A DNA stretch of 64,000 bases, taken from NCBI RefSeq assembly GCF_009796845.1, contig NZ_CP047025.1:496001-560000 (forward strand), read 5' to 3'. Position numbers and translations under genes: made by a program. This document shows positions 1 to 7,740 of the stretch, one piece after another. Numbering within the stretch: position 1 is the stretch's first letter; each line of letters starts with the position of its first letter. Below the pieces are notes generated by a model, which was given only the letters and a program-made list of their open reading frames with translations, did not search any database and was not told the DNA's origin. The DNA comes from Cobetia sp. L2A1 (GTDB lineage: Bacteria > Pseudomonadota > Gammaproteobacteria > Pseudomonadales > Halomonadaceae).

Positions 1-1
1 G

Positions 2-1030
2 GATGCCTCGACCCTGGGCAAGATCGACATTACCGGTCGCGATGCACGTGAGTTCCTCAATCGTATCTACACCAACGCCTGGGCCAAGCTTGCAGTGGGC
101 AAGGCGCGCTATGGCCTGATGTGCCGCGATGACGGCATGGTGATGGATGATGGTGTCACCACCTGTCTGGCGGAAGACCACTTCCTGATGACCACCACTA
201 CCGGTGGCGCCGCGGCGATTCTCGAGTGGATGGAATTGTGGCACCAGACCGAGTGGCCGGAGCTGGATGTGCAGATGACCAGCGTGACCGATCACTGGGC
301 AACCCTGACCGTGACGGGGCCTGAAGCACGAGCACTCGTGGCTGAGCTGACCGATATCGATCTTGATCGTGATGGTTTCAAATTCATGGAGGTGCGTGAA
401 GGACTGATTGCCAACATTCCGGGCCGTATCTTCCGCATCTCCTTTACCGGCGAGCTGTCCTACGAGCTCAACGTGCCGGCCAACTATGGCCAGTACGTGT
501 GGGAGACACTGTTCGCCAAGGGCGAGAAGTACGGTTTGACGCCTTACGGCACCGAGACCATGCACGTGCTGCGTGCCGAGAAGGGCTTCATCATCGTCGG
601 GCAGGACACCGATGGCTCGATGACGCCGGAAGATCTGGGCATGCAGTGGTGTGTCGGCTACAACAAGCCGTACTCGTGGATCGGCAAGCGCGCACTGACA
701 CGCCCCGATACTCGTCGCGATGACCGCAAGCAGATGGTCGGCCTCATCCCACGCTGCAAGAAGGCGGGTGACGAGCGTATCGTGCTGCAGGAAGGCGCCC
801 AGATCGTGTTTGATCCGGAGCATGCCATCCCGATGCCAATGGTCGGCCACGTGACCTCAAGCTACTACAGCCCGACGCTGGGACACGGTTTTGCGCTGGC
901 GGTCGTGAAGGGGGGCTCTGCCCGCATCGGCGAGACGGTCTTCCTCCCTCAGCTGGATGGCAGCACCCTGGAAGCCGAAATCACGGCACCTGTGTTCTAC
1001 GACAAGAAAGGGGAGCGCCAGCATGTCTGA
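2..1030 (+). CDS. soxA: Sarcosine oxidase alpha subunit, C-terminal part
   Basis: Heterotetrameric sarcosine oxidase oxidises sarcosine to glycine and passes the methyl carbon to tetrahydrofolate. This is the C-terminal aminomethyltransferase-like (GCV_T) part; the FAD/NAD-binding N-terminal part lies outside the window, so the gene is cut at the left edge. The frame is open from base 2, and residues such as RYGLMCRDDGMVMDDGV and GFIIVGQDTDGSMTPEDLG are typical of SoxA/GcvT folds. The stop overlaps the soxG start by 8 bases, so translation is probably coupled. In halophiles this enzyme sits at the end of glycine betaine breakdown. Confidence 0.95.
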   Translation, partial: DASTLGKIDITGRDAREFLNRIYTNAWAKLAVGKARYGLMCRDDGMVMDDGVTTCLAEDHFLMTTTTGGAAAILEWMELWHQTEWPELDVQMTSVTDHWATLTVTGPEARALVAELTDIDLDRDGFKFMEVREGLIANIPGRIFRISFTGELSYELNVPANYGQYVWETLFAKGEKYGLTPYGTETMHVLRAEKGFIIVGQDTDGSMTPEDLGMQWCVGYNKPYSWIGKRALTRPDTRRDDRKQMVGLIPRCKKAGDERIVLQEGAQIVFDPEHAIPMPMVGHVTSSYYSPTLGHGFALAVVKGGSARIGETVFLPQLDGSTLEAEITAPVFYDKKGERQHV

Positions 1031-1724
1031 TGCCATCACACTCGATCCGCAAGCCAGTGCTGCACAGCATGGCGCCGCACAGGACGTCAGCAGCTCACAG
1101 ACATCAGTGATCGACCAGCGCCCGACATTGGATGTTCATGCGAAGACGGCCCGTTCACCGCTAGCCCATCTGTTCACCGCTCGCGCGGATTCAGAGGCCG
1201 GTGTCGTGTTGGAAGAGAAGGCCTTCCTCGGCCATCTGACCCTGCGTGGTGATCCCGCGCAGGCAGGCTTCGCCGAGGCGGTCGAGACGGCATTGGGAGT
1301 GGCGCTGCCGCTCTCGCCGTCCACGCTCAACCTCAATGATGCTGGCGTCTCGGTCCAGTGGTTGGCACCGGATGAATGGTTGATCATCGTGCCCGGTGAC
1401 GAGGCGTTTGCCTTCGAGAAGGCGCTGCATGAGCAGCTGTGCGGTCGCTATCAGGTCGTCAATGTCAGCGGTGGCCAGACGGTTGTCTCGCTGAGCGGTG
1501 CCGAGGCCCGCCAGGTGTTGATGAAGTCTACGCCGACGGATGTGCATCCACGGGCCTTCCCGGTAGGGCGTGGTGTGCCGGCCGTGTTTGCCAAGGCAAC
1601 CCTGATTCTGAGACGGACCAGTGAAGACGAGTTCGAGCTGGTGATTCGCAGAAGCTTTGCCGATTACCTCGGTCGCTGGCTGCTGGATGCCAGCGAGGAA
1701 TTCGGGGTCTGCATCAAGGCCTGA
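1023..1724 (+). CDS. soxG: Sarcosine oxidase gamma subunit
   Basis: Small subunit of heterotetrameric sarcosine oxidase, 233 residues, slightly long because of a Ser/Ala/Gln-rich N-terminus of about 40 residues. The conserved part starts near SPLAHLF and contains LAPDEWLIIVPG and VVNVSGGQTVVSLSG, which match the SoxG family. The start is the ATG overlapping the soxA stop (ATGTCTGA); a longer frame upstream would run far into soxA and is rejected. A hairpin follows the gene, so this looks like the last gene of the sox operon. Confidence 0.92.
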   Translation: MSDAITLDPQASAAQHGAAQDVSSSQTSVIDQRPTLDVHAKTARSPLAHLFTARADSEAGVVLEEKAFLGHLTLRGDPAQAGFAEAVETALGVALPLSPSTLNLNDAGVSVQWLAPDEWLIIVPGDEAFAFEKALHEQLCGRYQVVNVSGGQTVVSLSGAEARQVLMKSTPTDVHPRAFPVGRGVPAVFAKATLILRRTSEDEFELVIRRSFADYLGRWLLDASEEFGVCIKA

Positions 1725-1767
1725 GGCAGAGCCGAAATATCAACGCATCAAGGCAAGTGACAGTCAT

Positions 1768-1800
1768 GAGGCGGGCTTCAGAAATACTGAAGCCCGCCTC
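1768..1800 (+). terminator. Hairpin after soxG
   Basis: Perfect 14-base arms (GAGGCGGGCTTCAG / CTGAAGCCCGCCTC) around a 5-base AAATA loop, followed by AATATTATT rather than a pure U-run. It probably ends the sox operon or attenuates read-through into purU. Confidence 0.75.
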
Positions 1801-1892
1801 AATATTATTGGGTTGTCGCGCTAGGCCCCGGATGCAACGCTGATATCGCTGCTTGAAACAATAGATACCTCTTACACGACAGGCACCTGCAC

Positions 1893-2768
1893 ATGCGTGA
1901 TACCTGGATTCTGACCGCCCAATGCCCGAGCCGCATCGGTACCGTCGATGTGGTGACGCGCTACCTGCGTGAGCAGGGCTGCTATATCACCGAGCTCAGC
2001 TCCTTTGATGATCGCCTTTCCGGCCGATTCTTCATTCGTGCCGAGTTTCGCCCTCAGACCGAGCAGGGCGAACTGCGGGAAGACTTTGAGGCCAGCGACT
2101 TTGAGCAGAATCTGAGCACGCGCGCCGCTGATTTCGACATGGCGGTCAACTTGAGTGCGCCGGATGAGCGCATGAAGGTCGTCATCATGGTGTCGCGTTC
2201 CGATCATTGTTTGAATGATCTTCTGTACCGCCATCGTATCGGTCAGTTGCCGATGGACATCACCGCGGTGGTTTCCAACCATCCGGACATGGCACCGCTT
2301 GCCGAATGGCATGGTCTACCGTATCACCACTTCCCGATCACGCCGGATACCAAGGCCGAGCAGGAAGCGCAGATATGGCAGGTGGTGCAGGAGACGGGGG
2401 CAGAGCTGGTGATTCTGGCGCGCTATATGCAGGTGCTGTCGAGCGACATGTGCGAGAAGCTCTCGGGTCGTGCGATCAATATCCATCACTCGCTATTGCC
2501 GGGCTTCAAGGGCGCGCGTCCTTACCATCAAGCCTACGACAAGGGCGTCAAGCTGGTAGGAGCTACTGCCCACTACATCAATGATGATCTCGATGAAGGG
2601 CCGATCATCACCCAGGGTGTCGAGACAGTGGACCATGCCCATTATCCGGAAGATCTGGTCGCCAAGGGCCGTGACATCGAGTGTCTGACGTTGTCGCGTG
2701 GGGTGCGCTATCACCTCGAACGTCGCGTCTTTCTGCATGATAAGCGCACGGTAGTCTTTGGCAATTGA
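1893..2768 (+). CDS. purU: Formyltetrahydrofolate deformylase
   Basis: PurU hydrolyses 10-formyl-THF to formate and THF, balancing the one-carbon pool. The protein is 291 residues, the usual family length: an N-terminal ACT domain (about 1-85, from WILTAQCPSRIGTVDVV) and a formyltransferase-fold catalytic domain (about 90-285) with AINIHHSLLPGFKGARPYHQAY, GATAHYIN and DLDEGPIITQ, which carry the Asn-His-Asp catalytic set. Neighbouring sox genes generate methylene-THF, so PurU probably regenerates free THF and vents carbon as formate. The ribosome site before this ATG is weak. Confidence 0.95.
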   Translation: MRDTWILTAQCPSRIGTVDVVTRYLREQGCYITELSSFDDRLSGRFFIRAEFRPQTEQGELREDFEASDFEQNLSTRAADFDMAVNLSAPDERMKVVIMVSRSDHCLNDLLYRHRIGQLPMDITAVVSNHPDMAPLAEWHGLPYHHFPITPDTKAEQEAQIWQVVQETGAELVILARYMQVLSSDMCEKLSGRAINIHHSLLPGFKGARPYHQAYDKGVKLVGATAHYINDDLDEGPIITQGVETVDHAHYPEDLVAKGRDIECLTLSRGVRYHLERRVFLHDKRTVVFGN

Positions 2769-2807
2769 GAGCAGGAACCTGATCCGCGTGCCGTTTTTCG
2801 CTTGATC

Positions 2808-2853
2808 AAACACAAGCCGCCCGCGATCCGATGATCGCGGGCGGCTTGTGTTT
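2808..2853. terminator. Bidirectional terminator between purU and fhuB
   Basis: Perfect inverted repeat with 21-base arms and a CGAT loop. AAA flanks the left arm and TTT the right, so it can serve the converging purU (+) and fhuB (-) transcripts. Confidence 0.9.
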
Positions 2854-2878
2854 CAGCGTTTCTCTGAGGCACGTCACG

Positions 2879-4987
2879 TCAGCTTGGCTTGCGCAAGCTC
2901 CACAGGAAATAGCTACCGCCGATCAACGAGGCCATCAGGCCTGCTGGAATCTCATACGGGAAGAGCAGCTGACGCCCCAGCCAATCGGCCAGCACCATCA
3001 ATAGCGCGCCACAGAGTACTGCGCCCAGCATGTGATCACGCGCACGACTCAATCCCAGCAGTCGCGCCAGGTGTGGCGCTAACAGACCGACGAAAGACAG
3101 CGGGCCGACGATCAATGTCGCGAGTGCGGTCAGCAAGGCCACGATGCCTAGCAGACAGAGGCGCGCGCGCGAGACGCCGATGCCCAGCGCACTGGCACTT
3201 GCCGTCCCCAGCGGAAGAATATCGAGCCAGCGTGCCAACGGCCGGAGCATCAGCACACTGATGACGGCCAGTGCCAGTACCACAACTGCCGAGGTTAGCT
3301 CCACGTAGTAGGTGGAGCCCGACAACCAGGCGAGAATCTGCTGCCCTCGCGGGTCACCGTCAGCGAGGATGATGCCGCGCACGGCATCGTAGAGGGCAGT
3401 AATCGCCACGCCACACAGCAATACGCGCTCCGGAATGAAACCACTCCTGTGATTGAGCAGCACCAACAGCGCCAAGCACAGCAGAGCACCACATACCCCG
3501 GCCGCCAGTAGGGTCAGTTGGCTGGCGCCAGGTACCAGTAGCAGCGTCAGCATCAGCGCAATGGCAGTACCACCACTGATACCGAGAATCTCGGGACTCG
3601 CCATCGGGTTGTTGGTCAGGCGCTGGAGTAACGTGCCAGACAGCGCCAATAACACACCTGCCCCCGCAGCGGCCAATACCCGCGGTAGCCGCCATTCCAG
3701 TACCGATAGCTGGCCGTGGAGCCACTCGCTGTCGAGGGTCCAGCCACTCGCCGTGTTGCCGCTGATCAGTGCTGACAGCACTGCCAGCAGCACTCCGATA
3801 GCCAGCAATATATGTAGCTTCTCCGGATGCGGATGGCGGCGGACCAGCGATAGGCCTGCGCTGATCGGTCCCGTGCCCTGCGCCATCTTCAGGCGCGGAA
3901 TCAGCCACAGCAGCAGCGGTGCACCGAGAGCGGCTGTCATCGCACCCGTCGGGATCAGTTTCGGCAGCAGGCCGTCGAGATTGGCGACGACGAGGTCCGT
4001 CACTGCCAGCAGCAGTGCGCCGAACAAGGGCGCCCACAGCAGGCGCTGGCCGAGACGCCGTGCCCCCATCAGGCGCACGCAGGCCGGTGCCGCCAGGCCG
4101 ATGAAGCCGATGATGCCTAGCACGCTGACCACGCAAGCGCTGAGAAAGACGGCAAGCCCAAGGCTCATCAGGCGCAACTTGCGCAGCGAGACACCGAGGC
4201 TTCTGGCGTTGGCCTCGTCGAGGTCCAGCACCGCCAGCGGACGCATCAACACAAGCGCCAGCAACATGCCGGGAATCAGGCGCGTGACCAGCGTGATCAC
4301 GCCATCCCAACTGTTCTGAGCCAGTGAGCCCGCGCCCCAGACCAGCGTGCCGTGCAGCGCTTCCTGATTGAACAGCAACAGCACCATGCCCAGCGCACCG
4401 ATATAAAGATTGACCACCAGTCCCGCCAGCACCACCACGGTAGGCGACATCCCGCGAGCCCACGCTAGCGCGAACACCAGCCCCATCGCGACCATTCCGC
4501 CAATCAGCGCGACCCATTCACGCCCAAGCTGCAAGCCACCCTCTGCCATGCCAGTACCGGCCATCAGCGCGGGAGCAAACAGCGTCGCCAGCATCATCGC
4601 CAGACTCGCACCACTGGCCACGCCCAGCGTGGTGGGGGCGGCCAGCGGATTGCGCAATACCTGCTGCATCAGCACGCCGGCCATGCCAAGCGCACCACCG
4701 GCCAGCAGCGCGCAGACCAGTCGCGGCCACCAGCTGACGTGCGCCACCAGTTGCGCAGAGAGCAGCGCACTGTCTGCCTGACCCAGATTGGCTGCATCCG
4801 TGAAATCGGGGGGCGTCCACAGTGCTATCAGGCCCTGCATCAGGCTCAGGCCATCGCGTGTCAGTGCCAGGCTGCCCAGAATCACCAGTGCCAATCCCAG
4901 CAGGCTGCAGGCTCTGCCGGGTGTCAGATGCAGAAGGCGATGATCTCTGGACGCCCGGCCTGTTGCGGCCTGTTCAGTGATCGCCAT
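2879..4987 (-). CDS. fhuB: Iron(III)-hydroxamate ABC importer, fused permease
   Basis: Inner-membrane channel of the ferric-hydroxamate importer. At 702 residues it is a fusion of two FecCD-type permease halves (about 1-365 and 370-702), as in E. coli FhuB (about 660). Each half has about ten hydrophobic segments and the family signature region (GVLMQQVLRNPLAAPTTLGV and GTLLQRLTNNPMASPEILGI, both contacting the ATPase). The start overlaps the end of fhuD by 14 bases. It is the last gene of the siderophore locus and ends at a strong terminator. Confidence 0.93.
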   Translation of the reverse strand: MAITEQAATGRASRDHRLLHLTPGRACSLLGLALVILGSLALTRDGLSLMQGLIALWTPPDFTDAANLGQADSALLSAQLVAHVSWWPRLVCALLAGGALGMAGVLMQQVLRNPLAAPTTLGVASGASLAMMLATLFAPALMAGTGMAEGGLQLGREWVALIGGMVAMGLVFALAWARGMSPTVVVLAGLVVNLYIGALGMVLLLFNQEALHGTLVWGAGSLAQNSWDGVITLVTRLIPGMLLALVLMRPLAVLDLDEANARSLGVSLRKLRLMSLGLAVFLSACVVSVLGIIGFIGLAAPACVRLMGARRLGQRLLWAPLFGALLLAVTDLVVANLDGLLPKLIPTGAMTAALGAPLLLWLIPRLKMAQGTGPISAGLSLVRRHPHPEKLHILLAIGVLLAVLSALISGNTASGWTLDSEWLHGQLSVLEWRLPRVLAAAGAGVLLALSGTLLQRLTNNPMASPEILGISGGTAIALMLTLLLVPGASQLTLLAAGVCGALLCLALLVLLNHRSGFIPERVLLCGVAITALYDAVRGIILADGDPRGQQILAWLSGSTYYVELTSAVVVLALAVISVLMLRPLARWLDILPLGTASASALGIGVSRARLCLLGIVALLTALATLIVGPLSFVGLLAPHLARLLGLSRARDHMLGAVLCGALLMVLADWLGRQLLFPYEIPAGLMASLIGGSYFLWSLRKPS

Positions 4988-5978
4988 CGTGCGTCTCTCC
5001 GTGAAGGTCGGTGTCAGTGCGAGCGGTCGCGTGTTCGCCGGATGTCAGCAGTCGAGTGGCGAGCATGGTCGCGAAGCGATTGGCTGAGGGCAGGGCACCG
5101 AAGCTCCAGACTGGCGGCAGGAACAGCGGCGCGGAGGCATCGCTGTTCTCGCGAACGCCGGGCAAGGCTTGCCAGAGACCATTGCGCGCCAGTGCTTCAT
5201 ATCCGCCGGAGGGAAGGGGTTCTACCACCACCATCCGCCCCTTGAGCGTGACCAGCTTCTCGAGACTGACGGTGGCAAAGCCCCAGGCGTTGGTATCGCC
5301 CTGCCAGGCATTGGTGATCCCCATGCGGTCGATCACGGCCTGAAACAGGCTGTTGTCACCGAAGATGCGCACGTGGCGATCATCCATGAACTGCACCATC
5401 AGCAGTGGCAACGGCACCTGGCCCTCGCGGGCGCTCTGGTGGCGCAGCGCGGCATTGTAGCCGGCCATGGTGGTGACACTGGTGCGGACCAGCTGTTCGG
5501 CCTGCGTCTCGCGCCGTGTCATCTTGCCCAGCTGGCGGGTCGCCTCGATCAGCGTCTGCCAGGTGTCCGCCTCTGGCGTGTAGAGGACGATGCTGGTGAC
5601 AGGCGCGATGGAAGACAGCCGCGGCGTCAGGCTGGCTAGCATCGGGCTGATCAGGATGTTGTCAGGGGCGAGACGCGCCAACTGTTCAAGATTGGGCTGG
5701 GTGCGCAGGCCGAGATCGCGCGTGCCCGCAGGTAGCTCAGGTTGACCGACCCAGCTGCGATAGGTCTCTACCTGTCCGACACCGATGGCGCGCACGCCAA
5801 GGCCGGTGAGCGTTTCGGCCAGTGTCCAGTCCAACGCCACGATAGGACGGTCCACAAAGCCTGCCGACACTGGTGTCAGTGGTGTTGCGCTGGCGTGAGC
5901 GCCGGTACCTGTCAGCAGCAGAAATACCATCATGAAGTGAGCGACAAGCGCGCCAGCGCCTCTGCAAGTCACCGTCAT
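4974..5978 (-). CDS. fhuD: Iron-siderophore periplasmic binding protein
   Basis: Periplasmic substrate-binding protein (class III, TroA/FecB fold) that delivers ferric hydroxamate to FhuBC; 334 residues. It starts with a basic tip and a hydrophobic stretch (about 12-32) typical of a Sec signal, then IVALDWTLAETLTGLGVRAIGVG and the PNLEQLARLAPDNILISP motif of iron-siderophore binding proteins. No lipobox Cys is seen. It overlaps fhuC by 4 bases and fhuB by 14, so the three are translated as one unit. Confidence 0.9.
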   Translation of the reverse strand: MTVTCRGAGALVAHFMMVFLLLTGTGAHASATPLTPVSAGFVDRPIVALDWTLAETLTGLGVRAIGVGQVETYRSWVGQPELPAGTRDLGLRTQPNLEQLARLAPDNILISPMLASLTPRLSSIAPVTSIVLYTPEADTWQTLIEATRQLGKMTRRETQAEQLVRTSVTTMAGYNAALRHQSAREGQVPLPLLMVQFMDDRHVRIFGDNSLFQAVIDRMGITNAWQGDTNAWGFATVSLEKLVTLKGRMVVVEPLPSGGYEALARNGLWQALPGVRENSDASAPLFLPPVWSFGALPSANRFATMLATRLLTSGEHATARTDTDLHGETHDGDH

Positions 5979-6742
5979 ACCGGCACCGCAATCTGATGCG
6001 CACTCTGCGGGGGGGCGATGATCTGCATCTCGACGCCATAGATATTCTGCAGTGTGGTAGCAGTCATTATCTCACTGGGCGGACCTTCTGCCAGCACTCG
6101 CCCGCTGTGTAGCGCCACCAGGCGGTCGCAGTAGCGGGCGGCCAGATTGATGTCGTGCAGCACGATGATGATACCCAGGCCGAGCGTATGGCTCAGGTGC
6201 GAGACCAGCTCCATTACCTCGATCTGGTGCGCGATATCCAGCGCGGCCAGTGGCTCATCCAGCAGCAGATAGCGGCTACCCTGTGCCAGCAGCATCGCAA
6301 GCCAGACGCGTTGACGCTCACCGCCGGAGAGGGTGTCGACCTGCTGATGGGCAAAGGCTTCGGTATGCGTCAGGGCGATGGCGCGCTCGATGGCGTCGTC
6401 ATCCTCTGCTCCTGGTCGTCCCAGCAGGCCATGCCACGGGTAGCGACCGAAGGCGACCAGCTCGCGGCCGGTGAGTGACTCAGCGGCAGGAAGTTGCTGT
6501 GGCAGATAGGCCACGGTACGGGCAAATTCACGATTGCCAAAGTCCGCTAGCGGGCGATCATCCAGCAACAGGCTACCGGAGGTCGGTGTCATCTGACGTG
6601 CCAGCAGCTTGAGTAACGTCGACTTCCCGGAGCCATTGTGGCCGATTAGCCCGTGGACTTTCCCTGGGGGGAAATTGAGGGCTTGAGTCTCCAGCAGACA
6701 GCGCTGGCCGAGTGCGAAGCGAAGGTGATCGAGAATGAACAT
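5975..6742 (-). CDS. fhuC: Iron(III)-hydroxamate ABC importer, ATPase
   Basis: ATP-hydrolysing subunit of the importer, 255 residues. Walker A GHNGSGKST at about 34-42, Q-loop within AYLPQQLP, ABC signature LSGGERQRVWLAMLLAQ, Walker B RYLLLDEPLAALD and switch His in IIIVLHDINLAARYCD. GGAAGC precedes the ATG. First gene of the fhuC-fhuD-fhuB order, downstream of the sigma factor gene with a 62-base gap. Confidence 0.95.
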   Translation of the reverse strand: MFILDHLRFALGQRCLLETQALNFPPGKVHGLIGHNGSGKSTLLKLLARQMTPTSGSLLLDDRPLADFGNREFARTVAYLPQQLPAAESLTGRELVAFGRYPWHGLLGRPGAEDDDAIERAIALTHTEAFAHQQVDTLSGGERQRVWLAMLLAQGSRYLLLDEPLAALDIAHQIEVMELVSHLSHTLGLGIIIVLHDINLAARYCDRLVALHSGRVLAEGPPSEIMTATTLQNIYGVEMQIIAPPQSAHQIAVPV

Positions 6743-6804
6743 GGAAGCTTCCGTCAGCCGCCTGCGAGGCGGTGCTTGAAGGTGAAAGTTCTCAACGTGA
6801 AAGA

Positions 6805-7524
6805 TCAGGTACCTGAAATGTCTGCACGGCCGGCGCGTCGAGCCTCACAGGATGAGTTGGTGTCGGACTCGAGGCACTGCCCCTTCTCATTGCGATAGCA
6901 TCCGGCGGCCGTCAACCGCCCAGCGCAGTGCTGTTGCGCCTGCTGAACGTAGCGTCCCGCCATGCGCTCCGAGACCGAGAGTCGCTCGCCGATCTCGCGC
7001 TTGGTCAGACCTTCCAGACGATGCCAGGTCAATGCTTGGCGAACATGGCTCGGCAATTCGGCCAGCGCGTCGTTGATGACTTGCAGTTTCTGGCGACGGG
7101 CGAGGCAGCGTTCAGGGTCAAGATGAGACGCGGCGACACGTTCATCATCGTCTTCCATCTCCTCGAAGACCGGAGCCCGCGACTGGTGGCGGTGATGATC
7201 AATGATCAGATTTCGCGCAATTCGGTATAGCCAGGCGCGCGGATTCTGTGGCCAATCCCCTGTCATTCTGAGGCGCAGATACACTTCATGGCACATGTCT
7301 TCCGCCAGCTCATGAGAGGCCAGCTGGCGAGTCAGGAATCCGGTCAGCTCCTGGCGATGCTCGGCAAACAGCTGGTCCAGCGAGGCCAGGCAAAAGAGGC
7401 TTGTCGACCCTGATACCACCGAGTGTTGCGATACCTGCGGCGCATGAGACTGCCGTTGAGTCGGCGTTGCCGCGCACTCAGGAGGCCGAGTTGGTGGTGA
7501 TTGGAGTGCGCAGGGAGAGGACAT
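6805..7524 (-). CDS. ECF RNA polymerase sigma factor, FecI-like
   Basis: Extracytoplasmic-function sigma factor, most like iron-starvation (FecI-type) factors. Region 2 is seen in LDQLFAEHRQELTGFLTRQL, HELAEDMCHEVYLRLRM and NPRAWLYRIARNLIIDHHR; region 4 in ALAELPSHVRQALTWHRLEGLTKREIGERLSVSERMAGRYV. The 239-residue frame is long for FecI (about 173): about 45 extra N-terminal residues of low complexity and a C-terminal tail with several Cys. The true start may lie further in (a GTG at 7422), as no strong ribosome site marks the ATG. No FecR anti-sigma gene adjoins it. A Fur-like box lies 48 bases upstream. Confidence 0.85.
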   Translation of the reverse strand: MSSPCALQSPPTRPPECAATPTQRQSHAPQVSQHSVVSGSTSLFCLASLDQLFAEHRQELTGFLTRQLASHELAEDMCHEVYLRLRMTGDWPQNPRAWLYRIARNLIIDHHRHQSRAPVFEEMEDDDERVAASHLDPERCLARRQKLQVINDALAELPSHVRQALTWHRLEGLTKREIGERLSVSERMAGRYVQQAQQHCAGRLTAAGCYRNEKGQCLESDTNSSCEARRAGRADISGT

Positions 7525-7571
7525 TCACGGCTCGCAATGAGAGATTGTCGTGATGGGGGCACAATAGTATT

Positions 7572-7590
7572 GATGTTGCGAATCATTATC
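7572..7590 (-). promoter_or_regulatory. Fur box upstream of the ECF sigma gene
   Basis: GATGTTGCGAATCATTATC matches 15 of 19 positions of the classical Fur consensus (GATAATGATAATCATTATC) by my own alignment. It lies 48 bases before the sigma factor start, so iron-replete Fur probably represses the gene. Confidence 0.7.
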
Positions 7591-7611
7591 AATGCATGAA
7601 TGTCAGACACG

Positions 7612-7650
7612 CCCATGACCGCCTGCGGAGATACCGGAGGCGGTCATGGG
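7612..7650 (-). terminator. Hairpin after the siderophore synthetase gene
   Basis: Arms CCCATGACCGCCT / AGGCGGTCATGGG with an inner CGG/CCG pair. There is no U-run on either side, so it may stabilise the 3' end or act as a weak terminator between the biosynthetic operon and the sigma gene. Confidence 0.6.
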
Positions 7651-7740
7651 TGTAGTGCTTGTCTTGCGCTCCAATCGTGACCTACCCAGGCAACATCATG
7701 CCTCGGGCGTCATCAAGACCAGAGTGAAACCTGTCACCGA

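Noticed and set aside
3360..4517. 385-codon minus-strand frame inside fhuB
   Set aside because: Out-of-frame shadow of the permease gene, rich in Gly/Arg, with no membrane segments.
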